A stretch of 64,000 nt of DNA from Halioxenophilus sp033283405 (GCF_033283405.1 NZ_JAWMQR010000001.1:1178001-1242000); one strand, 5' to 3'. Counted from the first letter of the stretch, positions 1-8,681 are shown. Made by a program: numbers and translations. Notes: a model not told the origin generated them from the letters alone.

Positions 1-1220
1 CCCAGGGTGGTTCGCTCCACTGCGGCCTGCATCGCCGCCCAGGGGTCGATCTCGCCGTAGGGGGCATCACTGCCCAGCGCCAAGGGTACCCCCGCCTTCA
101 GAAAGGATTGGCCGCGATAGAGCCAGGGTTGGTCGATGGGCTCGACCTCACGCAAGTAGTAATCGCCACGCTCGGCGATAAAGTTGGGCTGGGTGACCAC
201 GGTAATACCCAGACCAGCCAGTTTTTCGATAGCGGCGTCATCGGCCACCGAGGCGTGCTCAACACGGTCACCAGTAATACTTCCAGCCATCTCAAAAGCG
301 GCCAGCGCAAAGTGCAACTCCACCAGCGTGGCGCAGTGAATCGCCACCGGGCGTTGCCGGGTATGGGAGTTGGCAATCTGGCCGCTAAAAGCCTCCAGTT
401 CGGGTAGTGCGACCTCCCGCAGATAGAGTTTGAGCGGCCCGAGGCTCAACCGGGTACTGGCGGGTAAGCTGGCCTCGGCCAGGCTAGCCTGGCCCATGAC
501 CAGCACCGACTGGCGCAGCGCCCGTTGCGCAACCGCGGCGTGCAAGGCCTGCCACACCTGCTCGTCGTTATTGACACCGGTATCGGTGACATGGGTAATG
601 CCGCAGGCCGCCAAATTGGCCGAAAGCTCGGTCAGATCAGGCCAGCGCGATGGCAGCCGCGCCGCCAACCACTGATCCAGATTGTAAAAGCGCCCCGTCA
701 ATCGGCCCTGTCGGTCCCGTTCCGCACCTTCGGGCTCCTGACCTGTGTGCGACAGCAATGCCAAACCGGCGCTATTGAAGACCCACAGCATGCCGGTTCG
801 ATGCTGAATGCGCACCGGTGTATTGGGGCATACCGAGTCGAGCCAGTGGCGATCGAGTTCCGGGTAAACCGAATCGTAAAAGCCGGTACCCCGGATCCAG
901 CCACCAGCGCCGGGCGTGGCCGCAACCAGTGCCGCTGCCAACTCGCGGGCGTTGTTCACCTTGGGCGGGCCGCACTCAACAGAACTCTTCGCCGCCGCCG
1001 TGGCAAACAGGTGCATATGGTGTTCGTGCAGACTGGGCAGCAGCAGATTACCGCCGCCATCAAGCACACGGTCGGTATTCTCTTCCGCTAACACCGGGGC
1101 GATATCGGCAATCAACCCCGCGCGGATGCGCAGGTCAAAGACGCCCCGCTCCAGCAGTTCGACCCGCCGCAAAAGGGTAGCCTGTGATTGCACCACTGGT
1201 GCCGATTCTCCCTGATTCAC
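1..1220 (-). CDS. YtcJ-like amidohydrolase (3' end outside window)
   Basis: About 406 residues are readable before the left edge cuts the gene. Seen: the metal-binding motif HEHHMH near residue 75, an AIHCAT segment, a DRVEHAS segment and GSDAPYGEIDPW near the edge, all typical of the amidohydrolase_3/YtcJ family of zinc-dependent hydrolases acting on C-N or C-O bonds. The start is GTG at 1220, overlapping the CoA-transferase stop in a GTGA arrangement, which implies translational coupling; no upstream ATG fits. It is the last visible gene of the Rieske operon, so a role in processing a ring-cleavage or CoA-linked intermediate is inferred. The substrate is unknown. Confidence 0.85.
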   Translation of the reverse strand, partial: MNQGESAPVVQSQATLLRRVELLERGVFDLRIRAGLIADIAPVLAEENTDRVLDGGGNLLLPSLHEHHMHLFATAAAKSSVECGPPKVNNARELAAALVAATPGAGGWIRGTGFYDSVYPELDRHWLDSVCPNTPVRIQHRTGMLWVFNSAGLALLSHTGQEPEGAERDRQGRLTGRFYNLDQWLAARLPSRWPDLTELSANLAACGITHVTDTGVNNDEQVWQALHAAVAQRALRQSVLVMGQASLAEASLPASTRLSLGPLKLYLREVALPELEAFSGQIANSHTRQRPVAIHCATLVELHFALAAFEMAGSITGDRVEHASVADDAAIEKLAGLGITVVTQPNFIAERGDYYLREVEPIDQPWLYRGQSFLKAGVPLALGSDAPYGEIDPWAAMQAAVERTTL

Positions 1221-2620
1221 GTCAATTCCCTTAAAACCTGTTCTGTATCAGCGCCCAGATCGGCTGCCGTTGTCGCTGTTGTTCTAGCCAAAGGAGTACT
1301 AACCAAAGGGGTTCCAGCCAAAGGGGTTCCAGCCGAAAGCGTTCTGGCCGATGGGGGGCTGACCGTAAGCGCTGCCAGCAGCTCGCTCGATTGCCGATTA
1401 CCGGCCGTTATACAGTAGCCTACCACCTCACTTAAAGCGACATCCAACAGCACGCCGCCCCCGGCCTGCCAATAGGCCAAGGCCAGCAGCGCCGAATGGA
1501 GGCCGGTGAGCGGATCGGCAATGGCATCGCCACAAAAGACCGGGTCGCCGCTATCACCGCCGCACAGCCAGCTCAGCCCAGCGGCCACGCCGGCGTCATC
1601 GCCATAGGCTATCCAGTGCCCCTGAGGCTCGGGGCGGCCATAACCGGTAATACTGAGCCACACCTTACCCGGCTGCTCGGCGATCAGCTGTTCCGCGTCG
1701 ATTCCCAATTGGCGCAGCGCTCTCGGCCGGGCCGCCTCAATAACGATATCCGCCGCCGATAACAACCGCCGCAACTGCGACCGTCCCTGCTCACTGCGGA
1801 AGTCCAGACATACGCTCTGTTTACCACTGTTGAGCAGGTCATAGAACGCCTTGGGCCCCCGCCGGGCTCCATCCGGGCGATGACTGCTCTCCACCTTAAT
1901 GACGCGCGCACCCGTTTGAGCCAACAGACTGCCACAGAGAGGGCCGGCCCAGAGCGCGCTCAAGTCGATAACCAACGGTGGCCGCGTGGGTGTTGTGGAG
2001 GGCGTATGCAGGCGTTGACAGTTGAACCAGTGGTTGCGGGGCGTGGGCGGCACAACGGCTGCTACGGCCAGGCCCAGCAACCGGGCGCGCTCAACCAGGT
2101 AGTCGAGCGCAAGCTCTGCCACCCGCCCGCTAAGTGCAGGCAGATCATGGACATCACTCTCCAGCCAGGCGGGCAGCAACTCCCAGTCATCGCTGCGCGC
2201 CAGATTGACGGCCAGTACGCCATCGCGGCAGTCGAGTAAATGACAAGCACCGCCGGCAGAGACCCGCCCCTGGCGGGAGAGGCCGGCGATAGCTGCCCGC
2301 TCACCCAACAGTTGATGCGCCTGCTCACCACCACCCAAACGCCCGCCACTGAGAGCATCCAGGGCCTGCCAGGCACCGACGGCACAGGCGGCCAGCGGTA
2401 ACGACCGTTGGCCGCACTCCTGTCCCGGATGGCCGGTTAACCACATAGCACCCGAGCCCGCCCAAAGTACCGCCGCTGACCGCTCATCCCGGCTAAGCAG
2501 CGGTGCCTGGCGCGGTAGACTTTTCATCAGCGAACTGGCGTATTGCCACGGCGTGACCATTGGCTGGCTGGAGGATGGCGGCTGGCTGGGGTGGTGGGCC
2601 ATAAGTATACGCTTTGCCAA
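1217..2620 (-). CDS. CaiB/BaiF (class III) CoA-transferase family protein
   Basis: 467 residues. The recognisable CoA-transferase core runs from about residue 215 (VIDLSALWAGPLCGSLLAQ) through VIKVES and a GDAIADPLTG segment whose Asp is the probable acyl-anhydride-forming residue. The N-terminal 200 residues contain a segment (GGACHLLDCRDGVLAVNLAR, then DDWELLPAW) that in ordinary CaiB proteins lies after the core, so the domain order looks permuted; similar long proteins exist in actinobacteria and other degraders (recollection). The C-terminal tail is a low-complexity repeat encoded by 15-bp units. It would activate a carboxylic acid by CoA transfer inside the Rieske operon. The stop overlaps the next gene's GTG by 4 bp. 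Confidence 0.82.
   Translation of the reverse strand: MAKRILMAHHPSQPPSSSQPMVTPWQYASSLMKSLPRQAPLLSRDERSAAVLWAGSGAMWLTGHPGQECGQRSLPLAACAVGAWQALDALSGGRLGGGEQAHQLLGERAAIAGLSRQGRVSAGGACHLLDCRDGVLAVNLARSDDWELLPAWLESDVHDLPALSGRVAELALDYLVERARLLGLAVAAVVPPTPRNHWFNCQRLHTPSTTPTRPPLVIDLSALWAGPLCGSLLAQTGARVIKVESSHRPDGARRGPKAFYDLLNSGKQSVCLDFRSEQGRSQLRRLLSAADIVIEAARPRALRQLGIDAEQLIAEQPGKVWLSITGYGRPEPQGHWIAYGDDAGVAAGLSWLCGGDSGDPVFCGDAIADPLTGLHSALLALAYWQAGGGVLLDVALSEVVGYCITAGNRQSSELLAALTVSPPSARTLSAGTPLAGTPLVSTPLARTTATTAADLGADTEQVLRELT
1281..1370. repeat. Six degenerate 15-bp tandem repeats inside a CDS
   Basis: Six consecutive 15-bp units start at 1281, 1296, 1311, 1326, 1341 and 1356, with consensus GTTCYAGCCAAAGGG on the plus strand. 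The middle four are the best preserved. In the minus-strand CoA-transferase frame each unit codes five residues of the type T-P-L-A-G, giving an extended tail. The length keeps the frame, so copy number could vary between strains without breaking the gene. Confidence 0.85.
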
Positions 2621-2718
2621 GGTCGCACTTCAGACAGGAGTGCCGATATGGGAAAAGTGCGGAAAAACCGGGGCGCAGAAGGGTAAAGCCCAGCGTCTGC
2701 CGGGCTTTGGGAGGAGAT

Positions 2719-3039
2719 TTAGAACTGAGATTCCGGCAGACGGACGGTGATACCGTCCAGCTCGTCGCTCATGAAGATCTGACAACACAAGCGGCTGGTG
2801 GGCTGCGGATCAATCAGACCATCCAGCATTTCAGTTTCGGTCTCGCTGGGCTCACCGGCTTTCTCCATCCAACTTGGATCGACATAGACATGGCAAGTGG
2901 CACAGGCACAGGCGCCGCCGCAGTCACCCAAAATACTTGGTACATCATTGTCCAGTGCGGCTTGCATTAAACTCTCACCGTTCTCGACTTCTACCACGTA
3001 CTCGTTGTCCTGGTGGTCGATATATACAACTTTTGGCAT
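2719..3039 (-). CDS. Adrenodoxin/Pdx-type 2Fe-2S ferredoxin
   Basis: 106 residues, the usual length for the family. Cys40, Cys46, Cys49 and Cys86 form the C-x5-C-x2-C-x36-C pattern of vertebrate-type/putidaredoxin-like ferredoxins; Cys44 and Cys85 are extra. The protein carries single electrons from a flavoprotein reductase to an oxygenase in the cytoplasm. It lies between the SDR and the CoA transferase in the operon led by the Rieske oxygenase, so that enzyme is the likely acceptor; the P450 at 28411 could also use it. No ferredoxin reductase gene is visible in the window. An AAGGGAG ribosome site precedes the ATG at a somewhat long distance. Confidence 0.92.
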   Translation of the reverse strand: MPKVVYIDHQDNEYVVEVENGESLMQAALDNDVPSILGDCGGACACATCHVYVDPSWMEKAGEPSETETEMLDGLIDPQPTSRLCCQIFMSDELDGITVRLPESQF

Positions 3040-3063
3040 CTAGGTACTAACTCCCTTGAAAAT

Positions 3064-3744
3064 TTAAACCCGACCCATGACTGGTATCAGAGCACCAGTG
3101 ACAGGTTCGGAGGCTTTGCTAAGTAAGAATAGGATCACATCAGCCAGTGCTGCCGGGCTAACCCAGGTAGAGACATCCGCATCGGGCATGGAGTCCCGGT
3201 TGGGTTTGGTATCAATGATACTCGGCAGCAGAGCGTTGACCGTAATATTACGTGCTTTTAGTTCTTGTGCCAGTGCTTCGGTCAATTTAGCGACACCCGC
3301 TTTGGAAGCAGCGTAAGCACCCATACCCATATCGGCCTTGATAGAGCCGGCAGCACTGATATTAATAATGCGTCCTCCCGCTTCCGGGAAGAAGGGTATA
3401 GCACCTTTACAGGCGTTAACAGCGGTGCGTACGTTCATCTGGTACATGCTGTCCCAGGTATCGATGGCGCCATCGGTAACTGTCTCCCAGGCGAAACCGC
3501 CGGCGATGTTAACCAGGCCGTCAATTTTGCCATATTTTTCCGCGATCGCCGCCAACGCAGCTTTAGCAGCTTCGGCATTACCCAGATCAACCGCCGGGGT
3601 CGCAATAACGCCATCGGCAGGGGTGCCGTCAACAAAGTCAACACACACGGTGGTGGCTCCGGCGGCAACTGCGGCGGCGGTGGCTGCCCGGCCCAGGGTA
3701 CCCAAACCGCCGGTTACTACAATGACCTTTCCATTCAAATCCAT
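3064..3744 (-). CDS. Short-chain dehydrogenase/reductase (SDR)
   Basis: 226 residues. Cofactor motif TGGLGTLG at 11-18, NIAG at 79-82, Ser130 and Tyr144-x3-Lys148 give the complete classical SDR catalytic set. Asp36 after the second strand favours NAD over NADP. It probably oxidises a hydroxyl group on the product of the neighbouring Rieske enzyme, for example a diol or secondary alcohol; this is inferred from position only. It lies 16 bp after the oxygenase gene and 24 bp before the ferredoxin gene, so cotranscription is likely. Confidence 0.9.
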   Translation of the reverse strand: MDLNGKVIVVTGGLGTLGRAATAAAVAAGATTVCVDFVDGTPADGVIATPAVDLGNAEAAKAALAAIAEKYGKIDGLVNIAGGFAWETVTDGAIDTWDSMYQMNVRTAVNACKGAIPFFPEAGGRIINISAAGSIKADMGMGAYAASKAGVAKLTEALAQELKARNITVNALLPSIIDTKPNRDSMPDADVSTWVSPAALADVILFLLSKASEPVTGALIPVMGRV

Positions 3745-3760
3745 AAGATTACCTTGTTTT

Positions 3761-5140
3761 TTAAGCTTCTGGCGCGCCGAGGTATTTGTCCAACCATCGG
3801 TGCATGTTAAGAATCATCACCTCGTGGTGCTTCGCTAGCCAGATCTTCTTCAACCCTAATGAGTGTAGTCCGCGCTGGATTCTAGCAACATTGCCAAAAT
3901 CCTGCCGCGGTATCAGCAAGAGCTGTTCCGGGTCGGTGGCATCGGTCACAATCATTGGCTCCGCCCGCGGCACGTCGGTAGCGGGTGAGTAGGTGGTGGT
4001 AGAGAAGATCTCGAAAATACATTTATTGGGGTCGTCGCCATTCGGGCGGATGCGATACATCATCACATTACCCAAATTTGGCAATATCAGTAGGTTGGGG
4101 AAGATAAACACTTCACCACCCCACATGGCGGCGGTCTCCGGCTTGGGCACCGGCATTGGCCGCTGCTCTCCTGCCGCATCGGCATAGATAGCTTTAATGA
4201 ACTCGGCACCGTAGGAGGAGCCCTCCGCAACCGGTTTGCCACGCAAGCCGACCGCCACATCCACATCCCGCTGCAGCACCATGGCATCCATCTCGTCGAC
4301 CAGGTGTTGCATGTGTTCGATCATGTATTCCAGCTGCTCCGGCTTGGCCGTGGTGTCGCTACTGGACATGGGCTTTTCGCCAGCGTAGAAGCGGCCGTGG
4401 CCCTGCTCCAACCCCTCGTACTGCACATGGGCGTGCTGCAGAGGTGCGCCGGGGTTGTGGAGATCTTCGTAGATCACCTTTTTGCCCAACGGGTCCAACT
4501 GGGGATGGGTGCAGGGTACGTGGTAGGTCTCGAAGAAGGCCTCCTGCGCAACTTTCCAGTTGCAGTCGCCCTCAATTCGGCGCCACCAGTAGTGGCGCAT
4601 ATCGCCAACGGCGAGGTCCTCAAGGAAGCCTTTTACCGGTGCGATAAACTCGTCGAAATCTTCCGGGGTTGGCGCAAAGCTGATGAAGACAAACCCGGCA
4701 TAGACCCGGCTATGAACCTCTTTCAGGGGCACGTCCTCAGAGGTTAACTTACCGTCCTTGAACTCCTGGGGCTCCATGATGAAGAAGTTGTTGCCGTTAA
4801 GATCCCACTTCCAACCATGAAAAGGGCACATGATACGGTTCTGCTCAAAGGCGCCGCACCCTTCTGACAGAGCGGTGCCCCGGTGTGGGCAGGCATTGAA
4901 GTAGGCTTTGACGGTATTGTCATCGACCCGCACTACTGTGGCCGACTGGCGCCCGATGTCGTAGGTGGTGTAGTCACCGGCAGTGGGGATTTCGTCGAGG
5001 CGGCAGGCGACCTGCCATACCTGATTCCAGAGCTTATCGAACTCCAGCTGTGAAAAAGCCGGGTCGGTATAACGCCCAGTGGCCAAACCATGGGCATACA
5101 CTTGCCAACTCTCTGGCCATTCCGTATCTGTATTGGACAT
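3761..5140 (-). CDS. Rieske non-heme iron oxygenase, alpha subunit
   Basis: 459 residues from the ATG at 5140, chosen over an upstream in-frame start at 5164 because AGGAG stands just before it. The Rieske 2Fe-2S site is Cys84-x-His86 and Cys105-x2-His108. The mononuclear iron site is shown by His207 and His212 within ETYHVPCTH. No beta-subunit gene is nearby, so a homo-oligomeric alpha-only enzyme (monooxygenase or demethylase type) is likely. It hydroxylates an organic substrate using O2 and electrons from the downstream ferredoxin. A close paralogue starts beyond the right edge (62623-64000). First gene of a five-gene minus-strand operon. Confidence 0.93.
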   Translation of the reverse strand: MSNTDTEWPESWQVYAHGLATGRYTDPAFSQLEFDKLWNQVWQVACRLDEIPTAGDYTTYDIGRQSATVVRVDDNTVKAYFNACPHRGTALSEGCGAFEQNRIMCPFHGWKWDLNGNNFFIMEPQEFKDGKLTSEDVPLKEVHSRVYAGFVFISFAPTPEDFDEFIAPVKGFLEDLAVGDMRHYWWRRIEGDCNWKVAQEAFFETYHVPCTHPQLDPLGKKVIYEDLHNPGAPLQHAHVQYEGLEQGHGRFYAGEKPMSSSDTTAKPEQLEYMIEHMQHLVDEMDAMVLQRDVDVAVGLRGKPVAEGSSYGAEFIKAIYADAAGEQRPMPVPKPETAAMWGGEVFIFPNLLILPNLGNVMMYRIRPNGDDPNKCIFEIFSTTTYSPATDVPRAEPMIVTDATDPEQLLLIPRQDFGNVARIQRGLHSLGLKKIWLAKHHEVMILNMHRWLDKYLGAPEA

Positions 5141-5164
5141 ATCTCCTGCTCCCGGCGAACGCAT

Positions 5165-5496
5165 CTTTCAAGTTTTAATAGTTTTTAATCGTTATTGTTT
5201 GCAACCGGCCCGCACAGGTATTCGGGCCTGCTTAACCTTGTCCAGCTTGAGTAGCAGTGGGAATACCCCTTCCCGTCACCCGTCAATCACTTCTCTGGCG
5301 CTTAGCCATAGGCTCAGCTCGCCACTCGACCGCCCATTAAACAACGCCACTATTCGCTTTCGACTGTGCGATTCGTTTTCGGCAGCGCGTCATTTTCCGT
5401 GGCGTGTTACCCCGTAAATCGGTGGCGAATGATCCGTCGCCCGAGCGCTAGATGCCGAGCCCCAACACCCTTGAAGAGTGGCTAACGGGAGCGGGA
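5165..5496 (-). other. Long untranslated leader of the Rieske operon
   Basis: If transcription starts just after the -10 box at 5497-5502, about 350 nt separate the start from the Rieske ATG at 5140. No convincing gene is seen. A hairpin with 6-bp arms GGCCCG (5207-5212) and CGGGCC (5223-5228) lies near the gene. The role of the leader is not known. Confidence 0.4.
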
Positions 5497-5540
5497 AGTA
5501 TACAACAGTGGTGTTAAACATCAACTCAACACCCCTGTTG
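5497..5540 (-). promoter_or_regulatory. Promoter with overlapping 38-bp inverted repeat
   Basis: On the minus strand TTGATG (5519-5524) and TATACT (5497-5502) are separated by 16 bp, a good sigma-70 pair. An inverted repeat, CAACAGTGGTGTT at 5503-5515 against AACACCCCTGTTG at 5528-5540 (12 of 13 positions matching), covers the spacer and the -35 box. A dimeric repressor bound there would block polymerase. No regulator gene is adjacent, so the protein is unknown. The stretch 5541-5730 shows nothing further. Confidence 0.65.
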
Positions 5541-5730
5541 GAAAGCTGACACCAATCTCCTCGTAAAATTTTAAAATATTCTTATATTTCAGATAGATAT
5601 GATTTTGCCATCGAAAATCAGGCAGTTTGTGGTGTATTGCACGGAGGGGAAGCGGAAGAGTAACTTTGCAAAACAAAGCTATTTGTATAGAACAGAGGAA
5701 CTGCTGAAAAAGGCGGTCTGACACCCAAAA

Positions 5731-5759
5731 AATAACTGGCCCATTTAGGGCCAGTTATT
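5731..5759 (-). terminator. Intrinsic terminator after the lipoyl/E1 operon
   Basis: Perfect 12-bp stem AATAACTGGCCC (5731-5742) and GGGCCAGTTATT (5748-5759) with a 5-nt loop. On the minus strand it is followed by a run of T, fitting termination of the operon ending at 5786. Confidence 0.88.
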
Positions 5760-5785
5760 TGACTTACCTGAGTTTGGCGACAAGC

Positions 5786-6016
5786 TTAAACGATTTCGCC
5801 AATCTCGGTTCCCACTGGGTAGGTTTCACCGGCCGCCATCTTCTGCACCAGCTTACCCGAAGCAGGGGCTTCGATCTCTTGCACGGATTTATCGGTTTCC
5901 AAGGAGTAGATGGCCTGCCCCTCTTCAACAGTTGCACCGTCCTCTACCAGCCACTCAGCTAAGGTTCCTTCAGTGCTGGACATCTGAAGCTTTGGTATGG
6001 TTAATGATGTTGACAT
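5786..6016 (-). CDS. Free-standing lipoyl-domain protein
   Basis: 76 residues forming a single biotinyl/lipoyl domain. The ETDKS motif near residue 42 carries the lysine that is lipoylated in 2-oxo acid dehydrogenase E2 proteins. There is no subunit-binding or catalytic domain, so the swinging arm is a separate polypeptide. It lies 20 bp after the fused E1 gene with a clear AAGGGGA ribosome site. It probably shuttles the acyl group from that E1 to the catalytic-only E2 at 56351-57094. Biotin attachment is less likely because the usual MKM context is missing. Confidence 0.88.
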   Translation of the reverse strand: MSTSLTIPKLQMSSTEGTLAEWLVEDGATVEEGQAIYSLETDKSVQEIEAPASGKLVQKMAAGETYPVGTEIGEIV

Positions 6017-6036
6017 TAAGATCCCCTTACTTTCTT

Positions 6037-8058
6037 TTATTTAAACATTTCGCGAACGCGTGTAACGATGCTGGCAACGTTGGGCACTTGCGCGGTTTCA
6101 ATGGTTTTTGAATACGCTATCGGAGCGTAAGCTGCACCAAATCTGGTAGCAGGCCCCTTCAACTTGGTAAACAGCTCCTCATTGATGGTGGTCGCAATCT
6201 CTGAGCCCAGGCCACAGAATTCCACAGCAGCATGTACAACCAAAGCTCTGCCGGTTTTCTCGACGGAGGAGAGAATACGATCATAATCCAACGGCAGCAA
6301 GGTACGCAGATCGAGCACCTCGGCGTTGATTCCCTCTTTGGCGAGCTCCTCCGCAGCCAGCAAACACTGCATGACCTGCCAACCATAGGTGACCAGGGTA
6401 ATGTCGGTGCCTTCGCGTTTAACTTTAGCCACGCCTAACGGAATACGGTAGTCCCCTACCGGCACCTGCTCTTTCAATGCGTAGGTAAGCATCATCGATT
6501 CCAACTGAATACAGGGGTCGTCGTCGAAGATACAGCTCATCAACAAACCTTTGGCTTCGGTTGGGGTACTTGGGTAGACCACTTTCAAACCGGGTTGATG
6601 CAACAGCATCGCCTCGGTGGATTGTGAGTGCTGGGCACCAAAGCCGCCGATGCCACCACCGGCAATCATACGCACGGTCATGGGGACGTTGGTGGTCGCA
6701 CCAGACATATAGCGCTGCTTGGCCGCGTGGTTGGTCAGCTGATCCATACAGACGCCAATAAAATCGGCAAACATAATTTCCGCAACCGGACGCATGCCCA
6801 CCAGCGCCGAACCGGTGGCACAACCAATAATGGCCTGCTCGGCGATCGGCGTTGGGCGGATACGCTCACCCCACTTGGTCTGCATACCTTTAAAACATTT
6901 GAATACACCACCTGGGTCGTCGCCGATGTCTTCACCCAAACAGTAGACCTGATCGTCCAGCTGCATGGAGAGGTCCAGTGCATCCTGCACCGCTTCGAAC
7001 ATAGCCATCTCTTTGGTTTCACCGGTGAACGCTGGCTCCGCCTCACGCTTCACACGCTGACCTCGACGCGGCACAGTATCTGGGTCGCCGTAGACGTCAA
7101 GCAGCATTTCGTCTTCGCCGGTGACCTTGCTGTTCATGGCCCACTCAACGGCGTCGGACACTTCGGCTACGGCTTCTGAGTCGATGGCGGCCAGCTGCTC
7201 CTCGGTGCAGATACCCGCTTCCAACAACGCCTTACGGGTTGCCGGTACTGGCCAGGCCTCTTTCGCAGCCGCCAGCTCGTCGCCTTTCAGCAGGTGGCTC
7301 CAGCCGACACCGGCGTGGGGCCCAAGACGCAGAGTCATGGCCTCAACAAATACCGGGCCCTTACCGCTACGGACACTGTCGATAATCTCTTTCATGCCAT
7401 TGTGGAAGGCAACTGGATCGTTGCCATCCAGGGTAACGCCGCGGAAGCCAAGCGCCTCTGCCCGGGCGGTGAAGCCCTCGCTGGCGGTGTAGTCAGGGAT
7501 GGCAGTGTACTCACCAATCTGGTTGTTTTGGCAGAGGAAGATTACTGGCAGTTTCCAAACACCGGCCAGGTTCATGGCTTCGTGTACCGCACCGATACTG
7601 GTGGCACCATCACCAAAGTTAACAATGGTTACCGCGTCGGTGCCGCGCATCTTCTCGGCTAGCGCCAAACCGTTGGCAATAGGCGCGCCCGCGCCAACAA
7701 TGGCGGTGGTAAGCATGGAGCCGGAACTTGGATCGGAGATATGCGGTGAACCACCCTTACCCTTGTTAACACCGCCTTCTCGGCCCAGCGCTTCAGCAAA
7801 CAGACCTTTCAGCGGCACACCCTTGGCAACCTGGTCGTGGATACCACGATAAATAGTCACCATGTGGTCTTTGCTGGAGATCAGAGGAGCGATTGACGCG
7901 GGAATGGCTTCCTGGCCGGTCATGGGCCAATAGGTGAACATAAATTTACCACTGGACAGCCCCGCCTGGATGGCTTTATCCACCTCACGAATCCGCGACA
8001 TCTGGCGGTAGATCTCCGTGAGCGTGCCTGGATCAATTGACTTGATGTCAGCTGCCAT
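6037..8058 (-). CDS. 2-oxo acid dehydrogenase E1, fused alpha-beta
   Basis: 673 residues joining the two E1 halves. Residues 1-320 are the alpha part with the thiamine-diphosphate motif GDG (149-151) to NN (178-179). From about 345 the beta part (CLGEDIGDDPGGVFKCF, then IAEQAIIG and TPTEAKGLL) follows. The fusion resembles acetoin, pyruvate or branched-chain type E1 enzymes, which decarboxylate a 2-oxo acid and load the acyl group on lipoate. Substrate class cannot be fixed from sequence. A GAGGAG ribosome site precedes the ATG. The partner lipoyl protein is directly downstream; no E3 gene is seen in the window. Confidence 0.9.
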   Translation of the reverse strand: MAADIKSIDPGTLTEIYRQMSRIREVDKAIQAGLSSGKFMFTYWPMTGQEAIPASIAPLISSKDHMVTIYRGIHDQVAKGVPLKGLFAEALGREGGVNKGKGGSPHISDPSSGSMLTTAIVGAGAPIANGLALAEKMRGTDAVTIVNFGDGATSIGAVHEAMNLAGVWKLPVIFLCQNNQIGEYTAIPDYTASEGFTARAEALGFRGVTLDGNDPVAFHNGMKEIIDSVRSGKGPVFVEAMTLRLGPHAGVGWSHLLKGDELAAAKEAWPVPATRKALLEAGICTEEQLAAIDSEAVAEVSDAVEWAMNSKVTGEDEMLLDVYGDPDTVPRRGQRVKREAEPAFTGETKEMAMFEAVQDALDLSMQLDDQVYCLGEDIGDDPGGVFKCFKGMQTKWGERIRPTPIAEQAIIGCATGSALVGMRPVAEIMFADFIGVCMDQLTNHAAKQRYMSGATTNVPMTVRMIAGGGIGGFGAQHSQSTEAMLLHQPGLKVVYPSTPTEAKGLLMSCIFDDDPCIQLESMMLTYALKEQVPVGDYRIPLGVAKVKREGTDITLVTYGWQVMQCLLAAEELAKEGINAEVLDLRTLLPLDYDRILSSVEKTGRALVVHAAVEFCGLGSEIATTINEELFTKLKGPATRFGAAYAPIAYSKTIETAQVPNVASIVTRVREMFK

Positions 8059-8165
8059 TATTTATCTCCTCTCTAATTAGAATTTCTTAACAGCATTTAA
8101 TGTTGTTGTAGTTTTCAAACTCATAGGCCAGCGGTGCCCATATGACAAAAAGTGCCAAACCCCGC

Positions 8166-8178
8166 ATTCTGACAGAAT
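8166..8178. promoter_or_regulatory. 13-bp palindrome upstream of the E1 operon
   Basis: ATTCTG-A-CAGAAT is a perfect 6+1+6 palindrome about 110 bp before the E1 start, in the 216-bp gap after the VOC gene. It could be a repressor site for the E1/lipoyl operon. No clear -35/-10 pair was fixed around it. Confidence 0.35.
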
Positions 8179-8274
8179 TGGCCTTTATTGCCAGCCATAT
8201 TGCAGAAACTGCGTTTACTGGCCCTCTTCCTGCGTCATCTGTCGTCGGTGCAAACGGTCAGCAAACCGATTTAA

Positions 8275-8655
8275 CTAGGAAACCATTTGGCAAAAGACAC
8301 CGAATTTGTTGCCGTCCAAATCCCGGAAGTAAGCCGCATAAAGGGCGCCATCCATACGCTCCCCCGGCTCGCCATCACAACTCGCCCCTAACGCCATCGC
8401 TTTGCTGTAAACGGCTTTCACTTCCTCGGGATTGGCAGCCGCCAACGCCACCATAGTGCCATTACCAACAGTTGCGGGTTCACCATTAAAGGGTAGGTTG
8501 ATCGCCAGCTTGGCGCCACTGCCATCACCGAGCAGGTAGAACAGTGTGCGCTCATTCTTAAACCCCAGTTGGCCACTATAGAGTTTGAGAAATTCGTTAT
8601 AGAACGCCTCTGCCCGTGGCAGATCGTTGCTACCCAGATTGATATGAGAAATCAT
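8275..8655 (-). CDS. VOC-family (glyoxalase/dioxygenase fold) protein
   Basis: 126 residues, a single vicinal-oxygen-chelate module of two beta-alpha-beta-beta-beta units. The N-terminal ISHINLGSNDLPRAEAFY and C-terminal YFRDLDGNKFGVFC are typical of glyoxalase/bleomycin-resistance-like proteins. The metal ligands of true glyoxalases are only partly recognisable (His4 region and a late acidic position), so activity is uncertain. The second of two adjacent ATGs is preferred because GAGG lies 5 nt before it. It sits between the fusion regulator and the E1 operon, on the same strand. Confidence 0.82.
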   Translation of the reverse strand: MISHINLGSNDLPRAEAFYNEFLKLYSGQLGFKNERTLFYLLGDGSGAKLAINLPFNGEPATVGNGTMVALAAANPEEVKAVYSKAMALGASCDGEPGERMDGALYAAYFRDLDGNKFGVFCQMVS

Positions 8656-8681
8656 CACCTCACCCCACTTTCATTATTCGC

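Noticed and set aside
5521..5724. 67-codon open frame on the minus strand
   Set aside because: It overlaps the inverted repeat at its end, has no ribosome site and no recognisable protein; more likely intergenic.
8141..8157. Possible sigma-54 promoter before the E1 operon
   Set aside because: The -24 element resembles TGGCAC but the -12 GC is missing at the correct distance.
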